Shown here: positions 46,992-55,841 of the stretch, in pieces | How positions within the stretch are numbered: position 1 is the first letter of the stretch | Layout of the letters: the number at the start of each line of letters is the position of its first letter | Origin: Gleimia hominis | GTDB lineage: Bacteria; Actinomycetota; Actinomycetes; Actinomycetales; Actinomycetaceae | NCBI RefSeq assembly: GCF_032085515.1 | Contig: NZ_JASXSX010000004.1 | Location: forward strand, 1 to 64,000 | Length of the DNA: 64,000 nt | Direction: 5' to 3' | Position numbers and translations under genes: made by a program | Notes under the pieces: generated by a model | Seen by the model: the letters and a program-made list of their open reading frames with translations, nothing else | Databases searched by the model: none | What the model was told of the DNA's origin: nothing

Positions 46992-47915
46992 TTATTTGCG
47001 TTCCCACGAGGGCACGTCGTCCTCGTCGGGTTCGTTACTGGAGGGCACGACCATCACCGGGCACGTGGAGTGTGCCAGCACGGTTTGCGAAGTGGAGCCA
47101 AGTAGGAGACCTTGGAAGCCACCTTTGCCACGGTTACCCACGACCACCAGGTCCACAGCTGTAGAGAACTCCGTCAGCAGCGCGGCTGGGGAGCCGTCGA
47201 GCACGTGCTGGTACACCGCCACTTTGCGCCCGTCCAGGGCCTCGTCAATCGCACTGTCCAACCCTTCCGTGATCGACTCGGTCAGGGCCTCCCGGTCTAC
47301 AGTGGCAGGTAACCACGCGAACATACCCGTGCCAGAAGCCATCGGGATGGCAGCCACGGCGGTGAGTTCGCAGTCCCACGTCTGCGCTTGATCCACGGCT
47401 GCCCGCAACGCGTTCGACGCCGTTTCGGACCCATCGACGCCCACGACAATCCGTTTAACCGGGGTGAATGGGGATCCGGATGTGTGGCGCGGCACGACCA
47501 CCACGGGGCAGCGCGCGTGCGCAGGCAAGGCGGAAGAAACGGTGCCGAGCAACCGGTCGGCGAGCCCACCGTTTCCTTTTGACCCAACGACAATCATGTC
47601 GACTTCCCGACTCGTTTCTACGAGCACGCCAGCGGGGTCTCCCGGTTCGATGGATCCGGTAATGTCAACGCCTTGCTCGCGGCCGATTTGCACGGCTTCG
47701 TCAACGGCCTGCTGCGCGTTCTTCTTCAACGCTTCATCATCAGTGGGGGTGAAGCCACCGTCGAGCGCTGCGGAACTGTATGACGCCAGCGCGTACGTGC
47801 AGATCACGTGCACCATTGCACCGTTTTGCAACGCTAGCGACACGGCCCACTCAACCGCCCGCTTGGACTGGTTTGAACCGTCGACGCCAACCAAGATTAC
47901 TTGTTGCCTGGTCAT
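46992..47915 (-). CDS. Universal stress protein with two Usp domains
   Basis: The 307-residue protein has two tandem UspA folds. Each begins with a strand of the form ILVGVDGSNQSKRAVEWA or IVVGVDGSETASNALRAA. Each carries the ATP-binding pattern G-2x-G-9x-G-S: VVGSKGNGGLADRLLGTVSS in the first domain and GNRGKGGFQGLLLGSTSQ in the second. It should be cytoplasmic and bind ATP, in the style of mycobacterial tandem Usps that respond to hypoxia or stress. The gene stands alone. Confidence 0.93.
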   Translation of the reverse strand: MTRQQVILVGVDGSNQSKRAVEWAVSLALQNGAMVHVICTYALASYSSAALDGGFTPTDDEALKKNAQQAVDEAVQIGREQGVDITGSIEPGDPAGVLVETSREVDMIVVGSKGNGGLADRLLGTVSSALPAHARCPVVVVPRHTSGSPFTPVKRIVVGVDGSETASNALRAAVDQAQTWDCELTAVAAIPMASGTGMFAWLPATVDREALTESITEGLDSAIDEALDGRKVAVYQHVLDGSPAALLTEFSTAVDLVVVGNRGKGGFQGLLLGSTSQTVLAHSTCPVMVVPSSNEPDEDDVPSWERK

Positions 47916-48019
47916 TACTGCCTCCTAAAAGAGTCTTAACTCTATTTTGCCCTGAAAATCCTCGTCGCGAGCAAAGATGAAGTTGAACCGGCGGATTAGA
48001 TCGCGCAAACATCCGGCTT

Positions 48020-48082
48020 CCGTGCGTGGTATAGACCTCACCGTGCGTGGTATAGGCCTCACCGTGCGTAGTACGGGCCACC
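48020..48082. repeat. 21-bp tandem repeat, three copies
   Basis: Copies at 48020-48040, 48041-48061 and 48062-48082 begin CCGTGCGTGGTATAG or a close variant. They lie between the usp start and the NlpC/P60 stop. The third copy is the most diverged. Confidence 0.85.
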
Positions 48083-48115
48083 GGGAGCGCGGCCACGTGT
48101 TGCGCTGACAATGTT

Positions 48116-48145
48116 TTGAGGGTCCGGCTACTACCGGACCCTCAA
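48116..48145 (-). terminator. Terminator-like hairpin after the NlpC/P60 gene
   Basis: TTGAGGGTCCGG (48116-48127) pairs with CCGGACCCTCAA (48134-48145) across a 6-base loop, a perfect 12-bp stem about 58 bases after the NlpC/P60 stop. Neither strand has a clear U-run, so efficiency is uncertain. Confidence 0.6.
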
Positions 48146-48202
48146 CGATTCAATTATCCCAACTGCCGCGGTTAAGAAAGATCTCTCGCTACGATTGGGT
48201 GC

Positions 48203-48967
48203 TTACAGGCGGACGAACTCGTGGTAGGCGCCCATCACGGGGCCGTATTGCACGCCCATACCAGGATTGAGCGCTTCCACGACCATGCCGTTACCCGCGT
48301 AGATCGCTACGTGGCCGTAGGGGTAGTAAACGATGTCACCGGGTTTCGCTTCCGCTGCCGAAACCTTGGTGCCCATCTGTCCGATTCCACCGGATGAGTG
48401 AGGCAGGTTGTAACCCAGTTGTGCGAACACGTACTTCACCAGGCCGGAGCAGTCGAAACCAGCGGGGGATTCCCCTGCCCACACGTAGGGCGAACCCACG
48501 TATTGCATGGCGATACCAACCGCGCCACCCGCGGTGCTGGCAGGAGCTGCCGTGTGCTCCGCACCGGCTACGTCTGCGTCTGCGTCGGCGTCCGTGCGCT
48601 GCGCGCGATCTGCGGCCGTGGTGCGGCCAGCGAGCGCGTCTTCAGCTGCTTCGGTGGTTACCTGCGGGGTTTGAACTTCAACGGCGAGTTCATCTGAAAC
48701 TGTCCACGAAACATCTTTGGGGGCAACCACAGCGGGGTTAACGGACGGCGCAACAGCGCGGTCTATCGTCACGTTCGCAAGTGGTTTTTTGCCTAGATCT
48801 AGGTTCGTGTCAGGGGTTGCGTAAGCGACACCGGTTCCTACAGCTGTGATGGCCATACCGGTTGCGGATACGACCGCTGCGGAACGCTGTCCAAGTTTTG
48901 CATTCGTCAAAGGCGTTACCGGTCGGCATGCGCGCCGATGGCGGGCCTTATACACGTTTTTTGCCAC
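48203..48967 (-). CDS. NlpC/P60 family cell-wall hydrolase
   Basis: The 254-residue protein has a basic N-terminus, a signal or membrane segment (SAAVVSATGMAITAVGTGVAYA), a low-complexity middle, and a C-terminal NlpC/P60 domain. The catalytic Cys is in GFDCSGLVKYVF and the His in YGHVAIYAG. YVGSPYVWAGESP precedes the Cys, as in RipA/Iap-type endopeptidases that cut peptidoglycan stem peptides. It is exported. A c-di-AMP riboswitch-like leader lies directly upstream, so its level should follow the c-di-AMP signal. The GTG start is 13 or so bases after a GAGGAG sequence. Confidence 0.9.
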   Translation of the reverse strand: MAKNVYKARHRRACRPVTPLTNAKLGQRSAAVVSATGMAITAVGTGVAYATPDTNLDLGKKPLANVTIDRAVAPSVNPAVVAPKDVSWTVSDELAVEVQTPQVTTEAAEDALAGRTTAADRAQRTDADADADVAGAEHTAAPASTAGGAVGIAMQYVGSPYVWAGESPAGFDCSGLVKYVFAQLGYNLPHSSGGIGQMGTKVSAAEAKPGDIVYYPYGHVAIYAGNGMVVEALNPGMGVQYGPVMGAYHEFVRL

Positions 48968-48980
48968 TATGTCTTAGTCT

Positions 48981-49170
48981 CCTCGAAACGAGCCTGCGAG
49001 GTAAGCTGTCGGGTTAGAGATCGAGATTCTCCGCCAGAGACTGGCTTCACCCCAAGGGATGCTTCCCACGTTTGGGTCCCCCGCGCTCCATCTTCCTGCG
49101 GGTTCCTACTCGAAGCAGATGGAGCCTCGGCTTCAACGAGTAGGAGTTGGGACCTGATTAACCCAACAGG
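48981..49170 (-). ncRNA. c-di-AMP (ydaO/yuaA-type) riboswitch
   Basis: The minus-strand leader contains the conserved 3' block CTAACCCGACAGCTTACCTC followed by GCAGGC, the internal GGGTGAAGCCAG-like segment, GGGGACCC..., and a long outer helix (TCCTACTCG at 49104-49112 with CGAGTAGGA at 49137-49145). This arrangement is the ydaO motif, which in actinobacteria commonly precedes secreted NlpC/P60 or Rpf-type wall enzymes and is usually turned off by c-di-AMP. The boundaries are approximate. Confidence 0.85.
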
Positions 49171-49355
49171 AATAACAATATACGAGAAATAACGGAATTG
49201 TCACATCTTGATAACGGATGTGAATAGATCCACTTGAAACGCGCACACAAAACCGGTTGCGATCCCGTTTTCCCGGTCAAAACACACTCTTGTTTCCCGG
49301 TCAAGAATGCTCTTGTTTCCCGGTCAAAGCACTCTTGCGGCCAGCGCTCGCGTTG
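49171..49355. other. Short gap between riboswitch and dtxR, repeat-bearing
   Basis: This holds the likely riboswitch promoter (AT-rich around 49175-49215) and the repeat at 49269-49337. No gene is visible. Confidence 0.5.
49269..49337. repeat. 22-24 bp tandem repeat, three copies, downstream of dtxR
   Basis: Copies at 49269-49292, 49293-49315 and 49316-49337 each read TTTCCCGGTCAA, a short variable part, then CTCTTG. They end 18 bases after the dtxR stop on the minus strand. Confidence 0.85.
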
Positions 49356-50048
49356 CTAGTTGCGTTCCACAAACACGTGAGGTTCTAGGACCTCGGGGAC
49401 TGCGATGTACTCATCTTTTTGCTGCCCATCCACGTTGGGGTGAAGTTGCACCTGCCCGCGAGCAAACTCCGCGCACATCACCCACCCGGGTTTTACCCCG
49501 AGTTTCGCGTATTCTTCGAGCACCTGCGCGTCTGCTTGGGCAGGTTCACCGAGGCGCGACAAGGTTAGGCCGCATACGCTCGCCCCTTCGCCCACAGCTT
49601 CGCGAATGGATGCGAGGGAAACTTCTTTTTCGTTCAGCTTTCCCGCGCCGGGCACGGGGTTTCCGTACGGGTCGTATTCCGCATTCGGCAGCAGGTCGGT
49701 GAGGCGTTCTTCCACCACTTTCGACATGACATGTTCCCACCGGCACGCTTCTTCGTGCACGAGGTCTACGCGCAGTCCGATTACGTCGAGTAGGAGGCGT
49801 TCGGCCAGTCGGTGTTTGCGCACCACTTCGCGCGCGAGGTCGTGCCCTTCGGAGGTGAATTCCAGGACCCGCCCCTCCCCGACTGTTACGAGTCCGTCGC
49901 GTTCCATGCGGGCGATCGTTTGCGACACGGTGGGGCCGGAGTGTTCTAATCGTTCGACGATACGGGCCCGCATTGGGGTCACGCCGTCCTCAATCATTTC
50001 GTAGATTGTTTTTAAGTACATTTCGGTCGTGTCGATTAGATCGCGCAT
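49356..50048 (-). CDS. dtxR: Iron-dependent repressor DtxR/IdeR
   Basis: The 230-residue protein matches DtxR along its length. The N-terminal winged helix reads MRDLIDTTEMYLKTIYEM and SGPTVSQTIARMERDGLV. The metal-binding and dimer domain reads RKHRLAERLLLDVIGL and HEEACRWEHVMS, with the Cys and His ligands kept. A C-terminal SH3-like domain follows. With Fe(II) it represses iron and haem uptake; candidate boxes are at 5742 and 23202. No such box is obvious at its own promoter. Confidence 0.95.
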   Translation of the reverse strand: MRDLIDTTEMYLKTIYEMIEDGVTPMRARIVERLEHSGPTVSQTIARMERDGLVTVGEGRVLEFTSEGHDLAREVVRKHRLAERLLLDVIGLRVDLVHEEACRWEHVMSKVVEERLTDLLPNAEYDPYGNPVPGAGKLNEKEVSLASIREAVGEGASVCGLTLSRLGEPAQADAQVLEEYAKLGVKPGWVMCAEFARGQVQLHPNVDGQQKDEYIAVPEVLEPHVFVERN

Positions 50049-50321
50049 TCGAAGCCCCTTCTTGCTGGTACTGTTCCAGTTTGCCAGATGCTTGCAGTAT
50101 TATCACGAGGTTTTACTTCGCGCAGCGCAAAATTGCGCGTCGGCCGTGATACGTGCAACATTGGGACCTTTGTCGCCCCGATGATTGGACTGCGTTTCAG
50201 CTTCCACATTTACCGGATTTAGGTAACGCCTGCGGCGTTTAATACGAGGCAGCGGGCAGCGTGGGTTGTGTACACGCGCGCAGATTCTGGTTTTCCCCTG
50301 CGCTGGCTTAGGTTGGAAGGT
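50049..50321. other. Divergent intergenic region dtxR/serC
   Basis: A GCGCAAAATTGCGC palindrome lies near 50123 (GCGC arms around AAAATT). I see no gene and no strong promoter match. Confidence 0.4.
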
Positions 50322-51464
50322 ATGGAGCACACAGTTTCTTCCCCTGTTATTCCCCCGCATCTTCTGCCGGCTGATGGCCGGTTTGGGGCGGGGCCGTCGA
50401 AGGTCCGCGCGGAGTCGATTGCGCAGATTGGGGCGTGCGGCCTGATGGGCACGTCGCATCGGCAGGCTCCGGTGCGTTCGCTGGTTGCGCAGATTCGCGA
50501 GATGGTGCGTGACTTGTTTGCGCTTCCCGCTGACTATGAGGTGGTGCTTGGGAACGGGGGTGCCACGGCTTTTTGGGCGGTTGCGTGCACGAGTTTGATT
50601 CGCCGCCGCAGCGTGTTTGCGACGTTTGGGGAGTTTGGGTTCAAGTTTTACGATGAGGCGCGGCGCACCCCGTTCTTGGACGTTCCGGCACGTTTTGACG
50701 CGCCTGCGGGGCAGTTAGCGACGGTGGAGCCGGTTGAGGGTGCGGACGTGTATGCGTGGCCGCACCATGAGACATCCACGGGTGTGTTGGCACCGGTTCG
50801 GCGGCCGGTGGGTGCTGAGGGTGCGTTGGTGCTGGTTGATGCCACGTCGGTGGCGGGCGCGGTAGTAGTGGATGTGGGGCAAACTGATGCGTATTATTTT
50901 TCGCCGCAGAAGGCATTTGGGTCCGATGGTGGGTTGTGGGTGGCGGCGCTGTCGCCCGCGGCGATTGAACGGGCCGCACAGTTGGAGCGGCTGACTGACC
51001 GGTGGATGCCGCAGTTCCTCAACTTGAATCTTGCGGTCCGTAATGCGCGCAAAGATCAGACGGTGAACACCCCTGCGTTAGCGACGTTAGTGATGCTGCA
51101 CGCGCAGCTGGAATGGATGCTAGACGCCGGTGGGCTTCAGGCGTGTTTTCAGCGGGTTAAAACCAGCACCGATGCGATTTATGAGTGGGCGCAGAACCGA
51201 CCGTTCACCACCCCTTTTGTAGCAGATGAGGCGCTGCGCAGCCCGGTTGTGGCGACCATTGATTTTGAGGGGGTAGACGCCGCTCAAGTGGCCCGCGTGT
51301 TGCGGGCAAACGGGGTGGTGGATGTGGAGCCGTACCGGAAGTTGGGTCGCAACCAGTTGCGCATCAGCACGTTCCCCGCGGTAGATCCCGCGGATGTCAC
51401 GGCGCTACTAAAGTGCATCGACTGGGTAGTAGACAACGTGTCCTCTACGCGTGCGGGTCAATAG
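50322..51464 (+). CDS. serC: Phosphoserine aminotransferase
   Basis: The 380-residue PLP enzyme starts at ATG 50322 after GGAAGG. It has DGRFGAGPSKVRAE near the N-terminus, GTSHRQAPVRSLV, VVLGNGGATAFW, and the PLP lysine in YYFSPQKAFGSDGGLW near residue 200. This is the actinobacterial SerC type, making phosphoserine from 3-phosphohydroxypyruvate and glutamate in serine and pyridoxal synthesis. A 55-bp duplication begins 3 bases after its stop. Confidence 0.92.
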   Translation: MEHTVSSPVIPPHLLPADGRFGAGPSKVRAESIAQIGACGLMGTSHRQAPVRSLVAQIREMVRDLFALPADYEVVLGNGGATAFWAVACTSLIRRRSVFATFGEFGFKFYDEARRTPFLDVPARFDAPAGQLATVEPVEGADVYAWPHHETSTGVLAPVRRPVGAEGALVLVDATSVAGAVVVDVGQTDAYYFSPQKAFGSDGGLWVAALSPAAIERAAQLERLTDRWMPQFLNLNLAVRNARKDQTVNTPALATLVMLHAQLEWMLDAGGLQACFQRVKTSTDAIYEWAQNRPFTTPFVADEALRSPVVATIDFEGVDAAQVARVLRANGVVDVEPYRKLGRNQLRISTFPAVDPADVTALLKCIDWVVDNVSSTRAGQ

Positions 51465-51466
51465 GG

Positions 51467-51576
51467 TCATCCACGGGAGCGTCAAGAGCGTCGTTACGGT
51501 CATCCAAGGGCGTCACTAGACTCATCCACGGGAGCGTCAAGGGTGTCGTTACGGTCATCCAAGGGCGTCACTAGAC
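51467..51576. repeat. 55-bp tandem duplication after serC
   Basis: Copies at 51467-51521 and 51522-51576 begin TCATCCACGGGAGCGTCAAG and end GGGCGTCACTAGAC, differing at about three bases. Within each unit TCATCCA and GGGCGTCA recur, indicating an older smaller repeat. It lies between serC and the convergent MFS gene. Confidence 0.88.
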
Positions 51577-51592
51577 TCATATATGGGTATCG

Positions 51593-53119
51593 TTAGGGTT
51601 CGTCCACGCGATCGGATTCCGCGTCTAGCTGTTCTTCAGTTTCTTCGCTTTGTGGCTGTCTGTTTTCTTCGCTTCGCCGTTGCCCGTTTTCTTCGCTTCG
51701 CCGTTGCCCGGCATCTTCGCTTTGTGGCTGCCCATTTTCCTCAGCTTGCTGCTGCGATTCCGCCTGCTGCTCCTGCGCTTCCTTCTGCTTCCGAGCTTTT
51801 TCTTCCTCTAGGCGACGGCGCCGGTCTTCAGCGCGTTCACGCGGGCCGTACATGATGATGGGGTGGCGACTGAACCGGGCTTTCACCCGCACATCCCAAG
51901 AATGTACCGCCCACAACCCACAGATAACCGCAACAACTATGGAAATCAGCCCGCCGGCAATGAGCGCCCACCGGCCACCCGCCACGTCCGCGATCCACCC
52001 GATTATGGGTGCGCCAATCGGGTTGGCTCCCAGGTAGACCATCAGATACAGGCTCATCACGCGGCCACGCATCTGCGGATCCGTGGACACTTGAATCGCC
52101 GCGTTCGCAGCCGTGACCATGGTGAGCATCGCAAGCCCGGTTGGGACCGCCAAGATCGCGAAAGTCGCGTACGTGGGGGCAACGCCCAGCAAAATGTTGA
52201 ACATGCCGAACAGGACGGCAGCAATCACGACGAGCCGGACCCGCGGGTATTTACGCCGGGCCGCCAGTAGCGCCCCGATGAGCGCACCCACTGCCATGAA
52301 CGAGCCCAAAATCCCGTATTCACCCGCGCCTTTACCGAACACGTCCGTGGCCATGACTGCGGAGGTCATCTGGAAGTTCATCCCAAACGCCGACACAATG
52401 CCGGCAACAATCATGATCACCACGATGTCCGTGCGTTTGCGGACGTAGCGAAATCCTTTGCGGATCTGGTGTTTCTCGTGGGGCACGTGTTCGATTTCGT
52501 GAAGTTCGCCCAGCCTCATGAGCAAAATTCCGATAACGGGCCCAAAGAACAGCAGGAAGTTAACTACGAATACCCAACCGGGGCCAACCCATTCGATCAC
52601 AAGGCCCGAGATGGCGGGGCCAATTAGCCGCGCCACGTTGAACGCCGCCGAGTTAAGCCCAACAGCATTGGGCAGGAATTTGAGTGGCACCAGTTCGGAT
52701 ACGAATGTTTGGCGGGCGGGTGAATCGATAGTCCCGATAATCCCCGAAATGAACGCCAGTGCGTACACGTGCCAAAGCTGTGCTGTGTTAGTAAGAATCA
52801 GTATCCCAAGTATTAGGGACATTATGCCGTTGAGGGATTGGCACAGCTGCACTACGCGGCGCAGGTTCATGCGGTCGGCAATCAGGCCGGCCCACGGGCT
52901 AAACAGGAGGGTGGGGATGAACTGGAGTGCGGTCACGATGCCAAGTGCGGTCCCGGACCCGTTTGTGAGTACGGTTAGCACAACCCAGTCTTGGGCTACG
53001 CGCTGCATCCACATTGCCGACGAAGCCACAATGTTCGCACCAAACCACAACCGGTAGTTAAAGAACTTTAATGATGCGAAAGTGGACGACACCCGGGCTC
53101 CTTCAATATTTAGCTTCAA
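51593..53119 (-). CDS. MFS transporter with charged repetitive C-terminal tail
   Basis: The 508-residue protein has about twelve membrane spans in its first 420 residues and belongs to the EntS/MFS_3-like drug or siderophore exporter group (WMQRVAQDWVVLT near the N-terminus, SPWAGLIADRMNLRRVV at the loop between spans 2 and 3, and SPARQTFVSELVP). The last 90 residues are cytoplasmic and made of Glu/Gln/Arg repeats such as GQRRSEEN and RQPQSEE. The tail is probably disordered and its repeats look like slippage products. The substrate is unknown; no DtxR box is seen upstream. Confidence 0.85.
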   Translation of the reverse strand: MKLNIEGARVSSTFASLKFFNYRLWFGANIVASSAMWMQRVAQDWVVLTVLTNGSGTALGIVTALQFIPTLLFSPWAGLIADRMNLRRVVQLCQSLNGIMSLILGILILTNTAQLWHVYALAFISGIIGTIDSPARQTFVSELVPLKFLPNAVGLNSAAFNVARLIGPAISGLVIEWVGPGWVFVVNFLLFFGPVIGILLMRLGELHEIEHVPHEKHQIRKGFRYVRKRTDIVVIMIVAGIVSAFGMNFQMTSAVMATDVFGKGAGEYGILGSFMAVGALIGALLAARRKYPRVRLVVIAAVLFGMFNILLGVAPTYATFAILAVPTGLAMLTMVTAANAAIQVSTDPQMRGRVMSLYLMVYLGANPIGAPIIGWIADVAGGRWALIAGGLISIVVAVICGLWAVHSWDVRVKARFSRHPIIMYGPRERAEDRRRRLEEEKARKQKEAQEQQAESQQQAEENGQPQSEDAGQRRSEENGQRRSEENRQPQSEETEEQLDAESDRVDEP

Positions 53120-53272
53120 CGGTTACCGCTTGTGCGCATGTGTTCACTATGCGTACGCTCTTGGGGCGGTAGTGCATGTGTCACTGTTATTTGGCGGCTC
53201 TGTAGTTGCCAGGTTATCAACATTGCGTTTGATGTTTCTAGGGCAGTTGGATCGTCTTAGCTCAGAGCAAAC

Positions 53273-53300
53273 TCGTGGCCCAGCGTTTGCTGGGCCACGA
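53273..53300 (-). terminator. Terminator-like hairpin between the NCS2 and MFS genes
   Basis: TCGTGGCCCAGC (53273-53284) pairs perfectly with GCTGGGCCACGA (53289-53300) around a GTTT loop. It lies about 50 bases after the NCS2 stop and upstream of the MFS start. U-richness after it on the minus strand is modest. Confidence 0.75.
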
Positions 53301-53347
53301 AATATTTTATTCTTCTTTTTTAAGGGTACTATACGCTTTTCTTAAGA

Positions 53348-54841
53348 TTATGAGACGCCAAGCAAACTTTGGATGGGTCCGAGCATGAAGTAGATGGCGA
53401 ACAGGATGCCGATCACCCACATGAGCGGGTGGATGCGGTTCTTTTTGTTGTCCAGGTTCGCAACGATGTAGGCGATGAAGCCAGCGCCGATCCCCACCGA
53501 GATGGAGTAGGCGAACGGCATGAACGCGATGGTCATGAACGCGGGGATTGCGATGCGCGGGTCCGACCATTTAATGGACGCAACCTGGGACATCATGAGG
53601 AACCCGACGAACACGAGGGCGGTGGAAGCTGCTTCCGTGGGCACCAGCTGTACGAGCGGTGCGAAGAATATGGACAGGAGGAACAACCCACCGGTCACGA
53701 CGTTCGCGAACCCGGTGCGGGCGCCCTCCCCGACCCCGGCGGACGATTCTACGAAAGACGTGTTTGAGGAAACGCCACCGAGCCCACCGGCAATTGCAGA
53801 CAGGGAGTCGATCAGGAGGATTTGGCGGGTGCGCGGCGGGGTCCCGGTTTTGTCCAGTAGGCCCGCTTCGGAACCGATCGCCACCATTGTGCCCATCGTG
53901 TCGAAGAAGTCCGCGAGCATTAGGGAGAACACGAGCAGCACCACGGCCAGGGGCCCGAGTTTGTGGAATGCGCCGAAGAAGTCCACTTGCCCGAGGGAGG
54001 AGAAGTCGGGTAGGGACACGATGTTGCCTTTAATTTCGGGTACGGACACGCCCCAGCCGGTGGGGTTATCTTCTGATTTGGGGCCGAGTTTGGCCACCAG
54101 TTGGATTAGTACCGCCAGGGTTGTGGACGTGACGATACCGATTAGGATCGCGCCTTTAACTTTGCGCACGTACAGGATGATGGTGAGGAACAGGCCGACT
54201 ACGAATACGAGTGCGGGCCAGCCCGCGAGCGAGCCGTGGACACCGAGTTCTACGGGCACGCCGGAACCAGGGCGGATCACGCCGGCGTTCAGCAGGCCAA
54301 CGAACGCGATGAACAGGCCGATCCCTACTGAGATGGAGGTTTTCAACTGGTTGGGGACGGCAGAAAAAATGGCCTCGCGGAAACCCGTGAGGACCAGGAT
54401 TGTGATTAGTACACCTTCCCAGAAGATCAGCCCCATGGCTTCTTGGAAGGTGAGGTGTGAACCGACTACGAGCGTGAACGACACCATGGCGTTCAGCCCC
54501 ATCCCCGCGGCGAGTGCGAGTGGGTAGTTGGCCACTACGCCCATGAGGATCGTGGTTAGACCGGCGATTAGGGAGGTGCCGGCCGCGATCGCGGTGATGG
54601 AGATGGAACCGTCGCTGGGCAGTGCCGTGGAGAGAACGATCGGGTTGATGACCAGGATGTAGGCCATCGCGAAGAAGGTTACGAATCCGCCGCGGATTTC
54701 GCGGCTGAAAGTGGATCCGCGTTCAGTTATTTGGAAGAAGGAATCTATCTTGCCCACTTTAGGGGGTGTCACTGTGTCTTTAGTTTCCACCTCTCCTAGT
54801 GTGCCAAACGCGCGGGTTGTTCTCGAAATGGGTGGGCACAT
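53348..54841 (-). CDS. NCS2 family purine permease (AzgA-like)
   Basis: The 497-residue protein begins its conserved part at REIRGGFVTFFAMAYILVIN and has 12 or more membrane segments. Typical blocks are AAGMGLNAMVSFTLVVG, LMLADFFDTMGTMVAIG and SSNTSFVESSAGVGEGARTG, all characteristic of the AzgA branch of purine/H+ symporters for adenine, guanine or hypoxanthine. GTG 54790 (codon 18) after AGGAGAG may be the true start, because the first 17 residues look unlike the family. No purine riboswitch is seen upstream. Confidence 0.9.
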   Translation of the reverse strand: MCPPISRTTRAFGTLGEVETKDTVTPPKVGKIDSFFQITERGSTFSREIRGGFVTFFAMAYILVINPIVLSTALPSDGSISITAIAAGTSLIAGLTTILMGVVANYPLALAAGMGLNAMVSFTLVVGSHLTFQEAMGLIFWEGVLITILVLTGFREAIFSAVPNQLKTSISVGIGLFIAFVGLLNAGVIRPGSGVPVELGVHGSLAGWPALVFVVGLFLTIILYVRKVKGAILIGIVTSTTLAVLIQLVAKLGPKSEDNPTGWGVSVPEIKGNIVSLPDFSSLGQVDFFGAFHKLGPLAVVLLVFSLMLADFFDTMGTMVAIGSEAGLLDKTGTPPRTRQILLIDSLSAIAGGLGGVSSNTSFVESSAGVGEGARTGFANVVTGGLFLLSIFFAPLVQLVPTEAASTALVFVGFLMMSQVASIKWSDPRIAIPAFMTIAFMPFAYSISVGIGAGFIAYIVANLDNKKNRIHPLMWVIGILFAIYFMLGPIQSLLGVS

Positions 54842-54908
54842 TATGGACAGTTCGCCGCGCTGGCAGATGGAAGCGTTAACCTGAGTTAAAGAGTGTACCT
54901 ACCGCGAG

Positions 54909-55841
54909 TTAAGACAGTACTTCAATGTTGTTTTCGTCTAGGTGCGTGGGAGTAATGGGCCACTGTGACGGCTGATTTTTGATTCCCGTTTCCGAGTGCG
55001 CGCCGCACGCGTGTTTGAGCGCTACGACCCGCCCGTCGTCCGCGGACCATTCATTTGAGCACACCCCGTATTTATCCCCTAGTTTCCCCTCGATTGAAAG
55101 CAGGAACCCGCAGGAGTCACAGGTGGCGTCGAACTGAGGCTTGTTATTGTGTTCAAAGCGTTTGCGGTTTCGCCGTCCCACCGAGCGGCCCGCCCGTTCT
55201 TTCGCGTCCCGGCGGGCACGGCGGCGACGTCTAGTTTCCCACCGTTCCACCGTTTCTTCTTCCCCTTGTTGCGACAGTTCACGCGGCCGTTTCAGCGGCG
55301 CGGCGTCTTCGGTTTCTCGCGCTTCTAAGCGTTCGTCGTTTTTCTGGTAGGGCAGGATGTCGGATGGGGTAACGTCGGATGGTTCCAGACGGTCTTCCCA
55401 CGGGACCCAGTCTGGCGCCAGGAGCGCACCTTTGCCGGGCAGTAGGTTCACTTCACACATGGTGACTTGGCGTTGCCGGGGGGCGCGCGCCACGGTCACT
55501 GCCCAGTGCCACCCCACGTACCCTTCTTTGAGGCATTCATAGTAGTGCGTGTGAAGCCTCTCCCCTTCGGCGACGTCACCGATGTGCTGCCCAATGTCGT
55601 CGGGGTGCACACTTTGGCACGCGAGTTCACGCGCTTGCTTTGACGCACTTTGGAGCACTTTATCTACCCGCACGCCACCTGCACGTTTGGTTGCACGCGT
55701 GGTTTCGCGTTTAGTTTCGCTTTCGCGCTTAGGTTCGGTAGGTACCGCCGCTTTCTTCGTCTCTGGGTGCGGCGTGTTGTGCTCATTTTCCACTACTTGG
55801 TTTGAGTTGTTCTGCTTATTGTTTTTAGGCATCAAAATCAT
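54909..55841 (-). CDS. DUF3027 family protein
   Basis: The 310-residue protein has a polar low-complexity N-terminus (about 1-55), then the DUF3027 core: SVHPDDIGQHIGDVAEGERL, GYVGWHWAVTVARAPRQRQV and LLPGKGALLAPDWVPWEDRL. The C-terminal part has a Cys pair (CDSCGFLLS) and a Cys/His pair further on, which could form a zinc site. The family is specific to actinobacteria and of unknown function; it habitually sits next to a cold-shock gene, as here. The start overlaps the cold-shock stop. Confidence 0.88.
   Translation of the reverse strand: MILMPKNNKQNNSNQVVENEHNTPHPETKKAAVPTEPKRESETKRETTRATKRAGGVRVDKVLQSASKQARELACQSVHPDDIGQHIGDVAEGERLHTHYYECLKEGYVGWHWAVTVARAPRQRQVTMCEVNLLPGKGALLAPDWVPWEDRLEPSDVTPSDILPYQKNDERLEARETEDAAPLKRPRELSQQGEEETVERWETRRRRRARRDAKERAGRSVGRRNRKRFEHNNKPQFDATCDSCGFLLSIEGKLGDKYGVCSNEWSADDGRVVALKHACGAHSETGIKNQPSQWPITPTHLDENNIEVLS

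Noticed and set aside
49269..49337. Repeats resembling a small CRISPR array
   Set aside because: The units are directly adjacent with no spacers of constant length and no cas genes nearby. The same holds for the other tandem repeats.
53520..54527. A 335-codon + strand frame opposite the NCS2 permease
   Set aside because: It is the antisense of a well-recognised permease and has random-looking Pro/Thr/Arg composition.
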